From Pannonibacter phragmitetus_B (GTDB lineage: Bacteria > Pseudomonadota > Alphaproteobacteria > Rhizobiales > Stappiaceae), in assembly GCF_050510895.1 (NCBI RefSeq), contig NZ_JBNINT010000001.1, positions 2,232,001 to 2,296,000 on the forward strand: DNA of 64,000 bases. Direction: 5' to 3'. Below are positions 27,812 through 37,746 of the stretch, piece after piece. The stretch's first letter is position 1; every line of letters begins with the position of its first letter. The notes beneath the pieces are model-generated. The model saw nothing but the letters and a program-made list of their open reading frames with translations. It was not told where the DNA came from and did not search any database. Made by a program: the position numbers and the translations under genes.

Positions 27812-30308
27812 TACCAGCTGTATTTCAGCGTGGCATAGGCCGTGCGGCCTTCGCCCCAATAGCAGCCCGTTGTCCCGATGCACGAGGAGACATACTTCTT
27901 GTCGAAGATATTGCTGACATTGAGCGAAGTCTTCAGCCCGGCAAGCTTCGGGTCCACCTTGCCGAAGTCATAGCGCAGTGCCGCGTCAAACAGAGTGTAG
28001 TCCGGCACATTGAAGGCGTTGGCATTGTCGCCGAACGTCTGCCCCATGTAGCGGGCACCGCCTCCGAAACTCAAACCACCCCAGGCCTGATCGGACTGAA
28101 CGGAATAATCCAGCCATAGCGATGCCTGATGCTCAGGCACGAAGGCCAGACGCTTGCCCTTGTTATTGGTGCCGTTCGAGGCGGGATTGTCACGGGTAAT
28201 CTCACTATCCGTGTAGGCATAAGCACCCGTGAGCGAGAGGCCCGCAGCCAGTTCGGCCTTACCTTCCAGCTCGATGCCGCGCATGCGCACTTCGCCAGTC
28301 TGCACGCGGAAGCTCGTGTTCACCGGATCAGGCGTAAGCACATTCTGCTGCGTCAACTGATAGGCAGACAGGGTAACGAAGCTGTTCATGCCGGTGGGCT
28401 GGAACTTGATACCGGCCTCAAACTGCTCGCCCGTGGTCGGATTGAACGGCGAACCGCCGCGATCCGTACCGCTTGCCGGATTGAAGGATGTCGAATAGCT
28501 GGCGTAAGGCGACAGGCCATTGTCGAAATTGTAGACGAGGCCCGCCCGCCACGTGAACTTGCCATCCTGCTGGTTCACCGAGGTGTTGGTGGAGGCAGTC
28601 CGGTTGCGCGTGTCCGTTTCGGCCCAGTCATAGCGCCCACCCAGCGACAGGACGAAGTTGTTCCACTCGATCTGGTCCTGCGCATAGAGCCCTGCCTGCG
28701 ACCGCTGTTGATCGATCCAGAGCGCCGTCGCCGGACGGGTGACATTTGTTGCGCCAAAGACCGGGTTATAGGCGTTGAAGGGCCGGGAGATAACGGACAG
28801 AGCCGATTCCTCGAACGAGCTGTCTTCGAAGGAGTAGTCGAAGCCGAGCAGCAGCGTGTGCTTCGCATCGCCGGTGTTGAACCGGGCGATCGCGTTGTTG
28901 TCGACCGTGAAGAGGTTGGAGGTCTCCGGGAAGGCCCATGCATAACGCATCAGCGAGGACGGGTTGCAGCTGGCAGCAGACAGACAGAAGGCCTGAACGC
29001 GCTGCGTATCGGTATCGACAAAACCGTAGCGCAGGTTCTGCCTGAACGACCATGTGTCGTTGAATTCATGGCTGAATTCATAGCCGATGAAGGCCTGCTC
29101 GTTCTCGAACCTGTCATAGCCCGGTTCACCGACGAAGGCGCTGCGCGGCAGTGCGCCGTAGGTGCCGGTGTAAAGCGTGCCATTGGCAGGCAGCGCCGGT
29201 GCGCCGCCACCGCCAGGGAGTCGATCTTCTGGTACTCGCCAAGGATCGTCAGCGTCGTTGCGTCGAACAGCCTGAAGGTGAAGGACGGGGCGATATAACC
29301 CTTCTTCTCTTCCACATGATCATACTGGGTGTCGCTCAGACGCCCCACGCCGACGATGCGGTAGAGCATGGCGCCGTCCTGGTCGAACTTTCCGCCGAAA
29401 TCAAAAGCGGTCTGGAACCGGTTGTGGCTGCCATATTGCAGCTCAACTTCACGGATTTCCTCATTGCGCGGCCGCTTGCTGACCATGTTCAGCATGCCGC
29501 CCGGCTGCCCCTGGCCATAGAGCACTGATGCCGGTCCTTTCAGGACTTCTGCGCGCTCCAGCCCGAACGGCTCGATCCTCGGCTGTGAATAGCCGCGCGC
29601 ACCGAAAGGCAGGCGCAGGCCGTCCTTGTAGCGCCCCGGCGTGAAGCCGCGCACCGTCAGCCAGTCGTGGCGCACATCCGTATCGGCATATTGGGCCACA
29701 ACACCCGGCGTGTAGCGCATTGCCTGCGTTATGGTCTCAGCACCCTTCTCTGCCATCTCGTCGCGGGTGACAACGTTGACGGCTTGCGGCGTATCCCGGA
29801 GCGACGTTCCGGTCTTGGTCCCCGTCGCGCTCTGGGTGGCCACGATGCCATTCACCGGCCCCCAGGCGTTTTCGCCCTCGATGGTCACCGTTTGCAGCTG
29901 TGTCGCACCGTCCACTGTGACGCCCGTGGCAGCGGCTGCGGCCGGATCGACAATGGTCACCGTATTGGCGGCGGTGAAACGGTACGAGAGGCCGGTTCCA
30001 GCCAGAATCCGGTTGAGTGCTTCAGAAGGCGTCAACGTCCCGGAAACGCCGGGCGACGTCTTGCCCTGTACCAGAGCTGCCGGATAGAGCACCTGCAGAT
30101 TGGACCGGTCACCAAAACGGGAGATCGCCGCGCCCAGAGGACCTGCGGGAACGGAGTAACTGACAGCGGCTGCCTGCTGCGCCACTGCCGGGCCAGTGTG
30201 GACCACACTCGCAGAGAAAACTGCCGTTGACGCCAGAAGCGCCAGTCCGAAACCGCCCATCCGCGCTGCCCGCGCCCTGCATTCCCTGTGCCCAAACTGC
30301 TTTGTCAT
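27811..30308 (-). CDS. TonB-dependent siderophore receptor with STN domain, one frame break
   Basis: From ATG 30308 the frame gives a signal peptide, an STN domain (YSVPAGPLGAAISRFG, TLTPSEALNRILAGTG) and a plug (PQAVNVVTRDEMAEKGAE, LKGPASVLYGQGQPGGMLN), then derails after EYQKIDSLA. Restoring one base at about 29203-29216 gives GGGAPALPANGTLYTG and joins the barrel frame that runs to the terminal aromatic TLKYSW at 27811, about 832 residues. It resembles ferrichrome/ferrioxamine-type receptors, but the ligand is not certain. It lies behind its own fecI/fecR pair and is coupled to fhuD and fhuB. Confidence 0.88.
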
Positions 30309-30463
30309 GACCCCTGTCCAACTCTTGCCATTTGCATTCTTTTCGGGGCGCGAACACACCCGTCTGATGCAAGGACGGTTTCAAAGGCCTGACACCTCAC
30401 CCCCAAAGTAGAAAATAATTTTCAGGTTTGTTTTTCCGGTGTTTCTCTTCAGCGGGCACCAGC

Positions 30464-31438
30464 TCAGGCCGGATGGAGAACGACCAGCCATGGCGAGATC
30501 TGGAAGCTTCTCACCGGCAGCGTCTGGCGGATCGCCTCCAGAACGCCGTCCGGATTGCGGATGTCGAAGATGCCACTGACACGCATGTTCAGCAGGCGGC
30601 TGTCCGTCACACGGATCGTGCCGGAGCGATAGCGATTCACATCCGCCAGCACCTGCCGCAGCGGCCTGTCCTCAAAGATCAGCTTGCCGCGCCGCCAGGC
30701 GATTTCCGCGTCCATGTCGACGGGCCGGATCTCGCCCAGGTGCGTATCGTCATAGGTAACGAGCTCGCCTGCCTCCACAACAGTGTCCGACTTGTCCGGT
30801 CCCACCACCGAAACAGCGCTTTCCTCTACCGAGACGGTGACAGCGTCATTCCATTCATGAACAACGAAACGGGTTCCCAGTGCAGTTGTCGAACCGGCAC
30901 CGGCCAGCACAGTGAAGGGACGGCGCGGATCTTTGGCCACATCGAAAAAGGCACGGCCGCGCAGCAGGCGGATGCTGCGAAGGGTGTCGGTGAAATCCAG
31001 GGCAATGGCCGTGTCTGCATCAAGGTCCACCCGGCTTCCATCCTCGAGCGTCAGACTGCGCTGCTCGCCCGTACCAGTGAAATGATCACTCGTCAGGAAA
31101 TCCGGCGGACCGGCAACAACCGCCACACTAGCAGCAGCCAGCGCTGCGGCCCCTGCGGACAGGAACGCACGGCGTGAGGCAAAACCACTCCGGGCGGAAG
31201 GCGGAAGCATGGCTCCAGACATATCCAAAGCCTCGCGCGGATCAGCAATCCGTCCGAGATCTTCCCAGACCCCGCCGAGCCGCGCATATTCGGCCCGGTG
31301 CAGTGGATCAGCGGCCATCCAGCGTGCATGTCCGGCGCGGTCTTCCTCTCCCGCCTCACCAGAGTTGAGACGGACGAACCAGGTCAGAGCCTCATCGCGG
31401 GCTTTTTGCTGCCTGTCTGTCTTCGTTGATCCCATCAT
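30464..31438 (-). CDS. FecR-family anti-sigma/signal transducer
   Basis: The 324-residue product has an intact DUF4880 N-terminus (ALTWFVRLNSGEAGEEDRAG, HARWMAADPLHRAEYARLG), a hydrophobic segment after SRRAFLSAGAAALAAAS, and the FecR core (LEDGSRVDLDADTAIALDF, RGRAFFDVAKDPRRPF). It ends with an STN-like C-terminus that would touch the receptor's STN domain. I chose ATG 31438; an adjacent ATG at 31435 is equivalent. It is the partner of the second FecI and second receptor. Confidence 0.9.
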   Translation of the reverse strand: MMGSTKTDRQQKARDEALTWFVRLNSGEAGEEDRAGHARWMAADPLHRAEYARLGGVWEDLGRIADPREALDMSGAMLPPSARSGFASRRAFLSAGAAALAAASVAVVAGPPDFLTSDHFTGTGEQRSLTLEDGSRVDLDADTAIALDFTDTLRSIRLLRGRAFFDVAKDPRRPFTVLAGAGSTTALGTRFVVHEWNDAVTVSVEESAVSVVGPDKSDTVVEAGELVTYDDTHLGEIRPVDMDAEIAWRRGKLIFEDRPLRQVLADVNRYRSGTIRVTDSRLLNMRVSGIFDIRNPDGVLEAIRQTLPVRSFQISPWLVVLHPA

Positions 31439-31555
31439 GGCCACCGGCTGCTTCCCCGCACACAGGCGCATGGCACGCCCTTGCGCGCATATCCTTCCCA
31501 TAGACGGATTCGGCGGCACCGCACCTCACCCATATCGCGCATCTTTTTGCCGGAT

Positions 31556-32068
31556 TCAGTCAATGAGTGTACCCATCCGGTCGCGCAGATGCGCAAGCGC
31601 CTTCATGATCAGCTTCTCCACGGCACTTCGGGTTATGCCCAGTTCAGCCGCAATCTCGGTGTGGGTCAGACCATCGAACTTGTGCATCAGGAGCACCTGC
31701 TTCTGGCGCGGCGGCAGCTCGCCGATGGCCTCCTGCAGGCGCGAGAGGCGCTGACGGTAGTCGGTGATCTGCTCCGGCGAAGCACTGTCGTCCGCGGCGG
31801 CGGCGAGTTCATCGCTGGGGGCGTAGCTCACAACAGAGTGCCGGCCGCGCAACCGGTCCGTTGCAACATTGTTCGCCATGCGGAAGAGATAGGACCGTGG
31901 ATTGCGGATGTCACTCTCGGCAGGAATCGCCTCAAGCCTCAGATAAGTATCCTGAATCACGTCGTGCGGATCGAGATCACGGCCAAAGCGGCGCGAGAGA
32001 TGCCGCGACAGCTCCGTGTAACTGGACACGAAGCAGTCAAGCATACTCTTCTTCTTGTCTTCGGCCAT
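31556..32068 (-). CDS. ECF sigma factor, FecI-like
   Basis: The 170-residue sigma factor has region 2 (LDPHDVIQDTYLRLEA, SYLFRMANNVATDRLR) and region 4 (IGELPPRQKQVLLMHKF, then HTEIAAELGITRSAVEKLI), matching FecI/PvdS-like iron-starvation factors. It begins the second locus: fecI-fecR-receptor-fhuD-fhuB. The 129 bases upstream, to the LysR gene, should hold its iron-regulated promoter; no Fur-type box was clear enough to annotate. Confidence 0.9.
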   Translation of the reverse strand: MAEDKKKSMLDCFVSSYTELSRHLSRRFGRDLDPHDVIQDTYLRLEAIPAESDIRNPRSYLFRMANNVATDRLRGRHSVVSYAPSDELAAAADDSASPEQITDYRQRLSRLQEAIGELPPRQKQVLLMHKFDGLTHTEIAAELGITRSAVEKLIMKALAHLRDRMGTLID

Positions 32069-32197
32069 ACGGAAACCAATCGGGCAGAAACCACTCAGGA
32101 GCTTCGCCGCTCACGCAAAGGCCTGAACAGACTGAACTCTCACACGGCTGCATCTGGGGGACACCCGCCGCTGCCGTATTGCGTCTTTAGCAAAAGT

Positions 32198-33222
32198 CTA
32201 CTTTAAAAATCCAGTTTTATAAATGACCGCGCAGGGACTGTTGGACAGACCTGCGAGGAAAGCCAGGCTGGCCGGTAAATTCGCCCCTTCAGCCGTTCTT
32301 GTGCGGCGTTTCCTCCCCTGCCCTGCTGCCTGCATGATCCGGGCACGCAGCCAGCGCAGCGCTGGGTCCCTGTCGCGGCTCTTGTGCCAGATCTGAACGT
32401 AGGGAACGGGTGGCAGCGGGATTGGCGCTGGCAGGATGATCAAATGATCATCAGGAACAAGGTCCCGCAGACTGCCTCTGGCAACCGTGAGAATGAGGTC
32501 CGTGCCCGCGATCAGGTCCGGCGCGACGCCCCAGTGCGGCAAGACCAGCGCGAGCCGGCGGGTATGACCGGCGCGGGCAAGAGTTTCGTCCACCTCGTTT
32601 ATGGTGTCATCACGCATGGCGACCATGGCATGCGGCCGCGAGAAATACATGTCAGCATCCAATGGCCTGCCGTCGAGCGTGCGGCGGTCGAGGAGGCAGG
32701 CATAGTCATCATTGATGATCAGCTCTGAGTTGACCTGAGGCGGCAGAACGGGGAACACACCGAGCCCAAGATCCAGATCGCCATCGCAGACACCGGCAGC
32801 CATGGTCTCACGGCTGAACTGACTGATCGCTAGGTCAATGCCGGGCGCATGCTGCCGCAGATCCCGGACCAGATGCGGCAGTAGCATGGCTCCGCCATAA
32901 TCCGACATGGACAGGCGGAACCGGTGGCGTGTGCCTTGCGGATCGAATCCCTGCGGCCCCAGCACGCTACGCACCCCTGCAAGTGCATCAGCCAGCGGCT
33001 GGGAAATCTCCAGCGCCCGGATGGTGGGGACGAGGCTGCCCCCTGGCGCACCAGCAGAGGGTCTCCCAATAGCTCCCGCAGCCGCGCAAGGGCATGGCTG
33101 ACGGCAGGCTGGCTCATGTTCAACCGGGCGGCAGCACGCGAGACATGGCGCTCCGTCAGCAGCGCGTCGAGCACCACCAGAAGATTGAGGTCAACCGACC
33201 TCAAGTTATTCACCCTATGCAT
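32198..33222 (-). CDS. LysR-family transcriptional regulator, one frame break
   Basis: ATG 33222 starts a standard LysR HTH (LNLLVVLDALLTERHVSRAA, LNMSQPAVSHALARLRELLG). It breaks after LLVRQG. One base added to the five-C run at 33039-33043 gives GGSLVPTIRALEISQPLADAL, joining the periplasmic-binding-like effector domain (DYGGAMLLPHLVRDLRQH onward). The repaired length is 341 residues, about 35 longer than usual. A further lost base near 32314-32317 would end it at 32288 with ETPHKNG, which looks more natural. It diverges from the YdcZ-type gene and probably controls it. Confidence 0.85.
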
Positions 33223-33303
33223 ATATCTCTGCCGGATACGAATTTCACATTCCTAATGTTTATATCTAGGTCGGGGTCAAAGATCATCAGAAAGGATCAT
33301 CCG

Positions 33304-33798
33304 ATGCAGCTTCAGGCCCCACTCACCCTTCTTGGCGTTGCCCTTCTGGCCGGCGCGGTCGTCCCTTTCCAGGCCGGAGCCAATGCGGCCATGGGCCGGG
33401 CACTTGGCCATCCACTCTGGGCCACGGTGGTCTCTCTAGGGGTAAGCATGCTCTGCGTCATTCCGGTGATGCTGGCCATGAAAGTTCCTTTCCCAAGCCT
33501 TGGCAACCTTGCCGGACAGCCCAAATGGATCTGGACCGGCGGCCTTGCCGGGGTCATCTACATCACAGCCGCAATTCTGGTTGCGCCGAAGCTTGGTGCC
33601 GCCGGTTTCATGACCGCCGTGATTGCCGGGCAGCTCGCCGCCTCGCTTCTGGTCGATGCCTACGGCCTCATGGGATTCAGTCCCCGGGATATTTCGCCCT
33701 CACGTCTTATCGGCATCCTGCTCGTGGTAGCTGGGGTCCTTTTGATCCAGGCAGGGCCCTTCCTGCGGGCTTCAGCAGTATCAGGCAGTGGGAACTGA
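33304..33798 (+). CDS. DMT superfamily membrane protein (YdcZ/DUF606 family)
   Basis: The 164-residue product has about five hydrophobic helices and the family pattern PFQAGANAAMGRALGHPLWA and PKLGAAGFMTAVIAGQLAAS. DUF606/YdcZ proteins are small transporters of the drug/metabolite superfamily, usually working as pairs or dimers; the substrate is unknown. ATG 33304 has AAAGGAT upstream. It is divergent, across 81 bases, from a LysR regulator, an arrangement typical of an inducible exporter. Confidence 0.85.
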   Translation: MQLQAPLTLLGVALLAGAVVPFQAGANAAMGRALGHPLWATVVSLGVSMLCVIPVMLAMKVPFPSLGNLAGQPKWIWTGGLAGVIYITAAILVAPKLGAAGFMTAVIAGQLAASLLVDAYGLMGFSPRDISPSRLIGILLVVAGVLLIQAGPFLRASAVSGSGN

Positions 33799-33838
33799 CA
33801 CGGCCCAGCCTTGCTGGACGGAACCTTCGAGCTTAGAG

Positions 33839-33850
33839 TAAACGCGTTCA
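33839..33850. promoter_or_regulatory. Candidate operator copy 1 (TAAACGCGTTCA)
   Basis: TAAACGCGTTCA here differs by one base from the perfect palindrome TAAACGCGTTTA 65 bases downstream. Both lie upstream of the TetR gene. Paired near-identical palindromes in front of a TetR gene are usually its autoregulatory operators. Confidence 0.45.
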
Positions 33851-33903
33851 GAAAAAGTATCGATCAACGGCGTTTTTCGATTGACCAGATTTCGGACCAG
33901 ATA

Positions 33904-33915
33904 TAAACGCGTTTA
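33904..33915. promoter_or_regulatory. Candidate operator copy 2 (perfect palindrome TAAACGCGTTTA)
   Basis: This is a perfect 12-bp palindrome 36 bases before the TetR ATG. It is followed by a direct repeat of TTTATTGAAC (33912-33921 and 33925-33934). The AT-rich surroundings suggest the promoter lies here, so binding would block it. Confidence 0.5.
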
Positions 33916-33950
33916 TTGAACCAATTTATTGAACGCGATCAGGTAACATC

Positions 33951-34592
33951 ATGCCAAGACCCGCAATGACCGATGAAGAACTTGCAGCCGTTCAGGCCCG
34001 CATTCTTGCCGAGACGGCACGCATCGTTGCCGCAGAGGGCTATGCCGCACTGTCCATGCGCAAGCTGGCGGAAGGCCTCAACCTGACGGCAGGGGCCCTC
34101 TACCGCTATTTCCCGACGAAGCAGCATCTGATGATCGCCTATTGCTCCGGCGCCATCGACAGGCTGAACGCGGTTTCCCAGACCATCAACGCAAAGCCCC
34201 TGCCGTCGATCGACATCCTGCGCGAGCTGCTCCTCTCCTATGGTGAGTTCGCGCTGGAGGATCAGGATCGCTTCCGGTTGATTTTTCTCGATATCGAGAT
34301 CAGCCGGCAGGTGGAACTGTGCCGGACGACCGAGAATCTCAAGGGATATGAACTGGTCAAAGCCCGCATGGCATCAGCGATGGAAGAAGGCTCGATCCGC
34401 CGCATGGATCCTGCGCAGGCAACCCATCTGCTCTGGGGCGCCATTCACGGCGCAGTCGTCCTGCTGCTCAGCATCACGGAAATAGACCTGGGTGATCCGC
34501 ATACGCTGATCCAGCAATCCATCGATATGGCCCTACGCGGCCTTGCCCCGGAAAGTGTTCAGGCGGATAGCCTTCAGACACAGGCGGCATGA
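33951..34592 (+). CDS. TetR-family transcriptional regulator
   Basis: The 213-residue product has an N-terminal TetR HTH (ILAETARIVAAEGYAALSMR, LNLTAGALYRYFPTKQHLM, about residues 18-65) and an all-helical ligand domain resembling the WHG/TetR_C_33 type (LWGAIHGAVVLLL). The ligand is unknown. Palindromes upstream suggest autorepression. No obvious target lies beside it: the next gene is convergent. Confidence 0.87.
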   Translation: MPRPAMTDEELAAVQARILAETARIVAAEGYAALSMRKLAEGLNLTAGALYRYFPTKQHLMIAYCSGAIDRLNAVSQTINAKPLPSIDILRELLLSYGEFALEDQDRFRLIFLDIEISRQVELCRTTENLKGYELVKARMASAMEEGSIRRMDPAQATHLLWGAIHGAVVLLLSITEIDLGDPHTLIQQSIDMALRGLAPESVQADSLQTQAA

Positions 34593-34622
34593 CGGCAGGC
34601 GGGTCTGGCTGCGGCACTCCGG

Positions 34623-35636
34623 TCAGATACTGTAGTACTCGCGGTACCATTTCACGAACTTTGCCATGCCTTCGCGCACGCCCGTGCGAGGGCGGTAGCC
34701 GGTAAGCGTCTGCAACAGGCTGGCATCGGCCCAGGTGGCCGGAACGTCGCCTGCCTGCATCGGCATCAGCTTGCGCTCCGCCATACGGCCGGTCGCCTCC
34801 TCGATGGCGGCGATAAACTCGGTCAACTGTACGCTCTCCGAATTGCCGATGTTGACGACACGCCAAGGCGCAACCGGCGACAGACTGTCGCCATCCGGCA
34901 CGTCTGTCGCCTCTTCGGGTCTCACCGGAACTGCGTCGATCAGCAGGCGGATACCTTCCACCAGATCCTCTACATAGGTGAAGTCCCGGCTCATATCGCC
35001 GTAGTTATAGACTTCGATCGGCTGGCCTTCGAGGATCGACTTGGTGAACTTGAACGGTGCCATGTCCGGACGGCCCCAGGGGCCATAGACCGTGAAGAAA
35101 CGGAACATAGTGATGGGCGTGCCATAGAGATGTGCATAGGAATGCGCCATCACCTCACAAGCCTTTTTGGTCGCCGCGTAGAAGGACATCTGATGATCGG
35201 CCTTCACAGTCTCCTTATAGGGCATCTCCGTATTGGCACCATAGGCCGAAGAGGTAGAGGCAATCAGCAGGTGCTGCGGTGGAAAGGCTCTTGCAGCCTC
35301 CAGGATCTCAAAGGTGCCAGCAATGTTGCTGTCGAGATAGGAGCGCGGCGCCTCGATGGAATAGCGAACGCCCGCCTGTCCGGCCAGATGCACCACCACG
35401 TCCGGCCGGTTGCTTTCAAACAGCGAGCGCACCAGTTCCCCGTCCTCGACGCGGCCCGTGACGGCGGTGAAATGCTCGTTCTGCAACAGCATCTGGTGAC
35501 GGCGCTCCTTCAGGCGCACGTCGTAATAGTCCGTCATCGCATCAAGGCCGATGACGCGGAAACCTTCTTCCAGCAACCGCGTGCAGAGAAAGTAGCCGAT
35601 AAAGCCGGCCGAACCCGTCACAAGTGCAGTACGCAT
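34623..35636 (-). CDS. NAD-dependent epimerase, UDP-glucuronate 4-epimerase-like
   Basis: The product is a 337-residue extended short-chain dehydrogenase: Rossmann GSAGFIG (residues 8-14), the catalytic pair Tyr153/Lys157 in YAATKK, Ser-Thr in LIASTSSAYG, and the RFFTVYGPWGRPDMA signature of UDP-GlcA 4-epimerases. It should interconvert UDP-glucuronate and UDP-galacturonate for LPS or exopolysaccharide. ATG 35636 begins exactly at the Rossmann strand. It is a single-gene unit downstream of hemA on the same strand, with 190 bases between them. Confidence 0.9.
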   Translation of the reverse strand: MRTALVTGSAGFIGYFLCTRLLEEGFRVIGLDAMTDYYDVRLKERRHQMLLQNEHFTAVTGRVEDGELVRSLFESNRPDVVVHLAGQAGVRYSIEAPRSYLDSNIAGTFEILEAARAFPPQHLLIASTSSAYGANTEMPYKETVKADHQMSFYAATKKACEVMAHSYAHLYGTPITMFRFFTVYGPWGRPDMAPFKFTKSILEGQPIEVYNYGDMSRDFTYVEDLVEGIRLLIDAVPVRPEEATDVPDGDSLSPVAPWRVVNIGNSESVQLTEFIAAIEEATGRMAERKLMPMQAGDVPATWADASLLQTLTGYRPRTGVREGMAKFVKWYREYYSI

Positions 35637-35825
35637 GCCTGAAACCCCTTGAAGAAACGAATGAAAGCTGGCGCCCAATATGCCTCACTGGGGCCGTCAT
35701 AACATTCGGCCCGCCCTCGGCCAAGGGTCGGAGCGCAGGCGCTGAGCCATCGCGGCAGGCCGCCTCAAAGCAGAAAGCGCCAGCCTTGCAGCCAGCGCTC
35801 TCCAGATTGAAACTTCCGTGTCCGG

Positions 35826-37043
35826 TCAGGCGACGGCGCGGGCCAGCGCGCAGCGAGACCACAGGTCGTTCAGTGCACCAACCAGATGGTCGATATCGGC
35901 GTCCGAATGGAACGGCGTTGGCGTGATGCGCAGACGCTCAGTGCCCTTCGGCACGGTCGGATAGTTGATCGGCTGGACATAGATGCCGTAGTTGTCGAGC
36001 AGGATATCCGAGATCCACTTGCACTTGGATGCATTGCCCACCATCACCGGAACGATGTGGCTGGGGTTCTCCATGTGCGGGATGCCGCGGCGGTCCAGCA
36101 GGCTGCGCAGGCGGGCGACGCGGTCCTGGTGGGCCTCACGCTCGGCCGTGCTCTGCTTCAGATGACGGATCGAAGCCGTGGCGCCAGCAGCCAGTGACGG
36201 CGGCAGCGCCGTGGTGAAGATGAAGCCGGATGCGAAGGAGCGAACAAAGTCGCAAAGCTGGCGCGAGCCGGTGATATAGCCGCCCATGACACCAAAGGCC
36301 TTGCCGAGGGTACCCTCGATCACCGTCAGACGGTCCATCAGTCCTTCGCGCTCGGCAACACCGCCGCCGCGCGGGCCGTAGAGGCCAACCGCATGCACTT
36401 CATCAAGATAGGTCATCGCGCCATAGCGCTCGGCCACGTCGCAGATTTCCTTGATGGGAGCGATGTCGCCGTCCATCGAATAGACACTCTCGAAGGCAAC
36501 CAGCTTGGGGGCCGCCGGGTCATCGGCAGCGAGCTTGCGCTCAAGATCTTCCGGGCTGTTGTGCTTCCACACGCGCTTTTCGGCGCGGCTGTGGCGGATG
36601 CCCTCGATCATCGAGGCATGGTTCAGCGCGTCAGAATAGACGATGCAGCCGGGAATCTTCGAGGCCAGAGTCCCGAGCGCTGCCCAGTTGGACACATAAC
36701 CCGAGGTGAAGATCAGCGCCGATTCCTTGCCATGCAGATCAGCGAGCTCATTTTCAAGCTGGACATGGAAGTGATTGGTGCCCGAAATGTTGCGGGTGCC
36801 GCCTGCACCCGCGCCACAGCTGTCGATCGCATCCTTCATGGCCGAGACCACATCCGGATGCTGCCCCATGCCGAGGTAGTCGTTGGAGCACCAGACGGTC
36901 ACCTCATGGGCAGAGCCATCTTCGCGGAAACGGGTCGCCTTGGGGAACTCGCCTGAATGACGCTTCAGATCAGCGAATACGCGGTAGTTGCCGTCCTCCC
37001 GCAAGCCGTCCAGCGCCTGCGCAAAGAAGCTTTCGAAGTCCAT
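35826..37043 (-). CDS. hemA: 5-aminolevulinate synthase
   Basis: The 405-residue product is a class II PLP alpha-oxoamine synthase. The C4-pathway ALAS signature is clear: start MDFESFFAQAL, WCSNDYLGMG, and the PLP lysine 248 in VIEGTLGKAFG. It condenses glycine with succinyl-CoA, the first step of tetrapyrrole synthesis, and so also feeds cobalamin and heme. ATG 37043 has GAGGGAA upstream; the longer open frame is not conserved. It is monocistronic, with a long upstream region likely to hold regulation. Confidence 0.95.
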   Translation of the reverse strand: MDFESFFAQALDGLREDGNYRVFADLKRHSGEFPKATRFREDGSAHEVTVWCSNDYLGMGQHPDVVSAMKDAIDSCGAGAGGTRNISGTNHFHVQLENELADLHGKESALIFTSGYVSNWAALGTLASKIPGCIVYSDALNHASMIEGIRHSRAEKRVWKHNSPEDLERKLAADDPAAPKLVAFESVYSMDGDIAPIKEICDVAERYGAMTYLDEVHAVGLYGPRGGGVAEREGLMDRLTVIEGTLGKAFGVMGGYITGSRQLCDFVRSFASGFIFTTALPPSLAAGATASIRHLKQSTAEREAHQDRVARLRSLLDRRGIPHMENPSHIVPVMVGNASKCKWISDILLDNYGIYVQPINYPTVPKGTERLRITPTPFHSDADIDHLVGALNDLWSRCALARAVA

Positions 37044-37746
37044 GGCGTATTCCCTCTTCTTCTCAAGCAGGCGCAACCCGCGCCCGCCGTTGGCGTCCTG
37101 CAAGCCCTTGTATCCAGAGCTGGTCATCATCTGGCCAGCCCTCCCAGACGGATCTGATAAGGGGAAGTTGCCCCGCCCCATTCACGCGTCCTGTGATCCG
37201 AAGCCTGACAGCCTCGTAACCCTGCACCATGTAGCGCAAGGTCGCGCCCCAACACATAGTTTAAAATGCCGCAGGCTGTCATTATTCTAATTCCGGGTTA
37301 CAGAATTCTTTTCAGGAGAAGAGCCCGGCCGGTCAACTCTGAGACACACGCCCCGCCGCCCTCTCTTCCAGCGATCATTCCGGAACCTTAGCCTCCCGCC
37401 TGCGTTAACACTTTGATCTGGGACAAGCCAGGCATCACGGCAAGTTGATGCTGACGGCTTTTTCCGGCCAGAAGTAATAGTACCGCTGAGAACAGGAGCA
37501 AAATCAACGAACTGAGCCAGACCGGAAGCATGAAACCCCGGCCGCAGCCGATCAGGAAAGATCAGAAACCACGTCATTTTGTGATTCGGATAACATCTAT
37601 CTTAAGGGAAATGGCGTAATAATGGCTGCATCACAGCAACCGGCTTAGAAGGTACCTCGTCAAAAAGACGAGGTGTACTTCAGATCAAAAAAATCCGGTG
37701 CCGTGAACTTTGCTCAGACGTGACTGTCATGCCGAGGGAGGCAAAA
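37044..37746. other. 703-base non-coding region between divergent hemA and an exported protein
   Basis: There is no convincing gene here. The part next to hemA (about 37250-37310) is AT-rich and contains TTCTAAT and AGAATTCTTTT, which could be iron-response sites, but this is weak. Near the other end is a perfect stem-loop, ACCTCGTC at 37654-37661 and GACGAGGT at 37667-37674 around AAAAA. It is not followed by a T-run on the plus strand, so it may lie in the leader of the gene at 37747. Promoters for both flanking genes must be within this stretch. Confidence 0.6.

Noticed and set aside
37250..37310. An Irr or Fur box in front of hemA
   Set aside because: Fragments such as TTCTAAT and AGAATTCT are suggestive, but no full symmetrical site is present.
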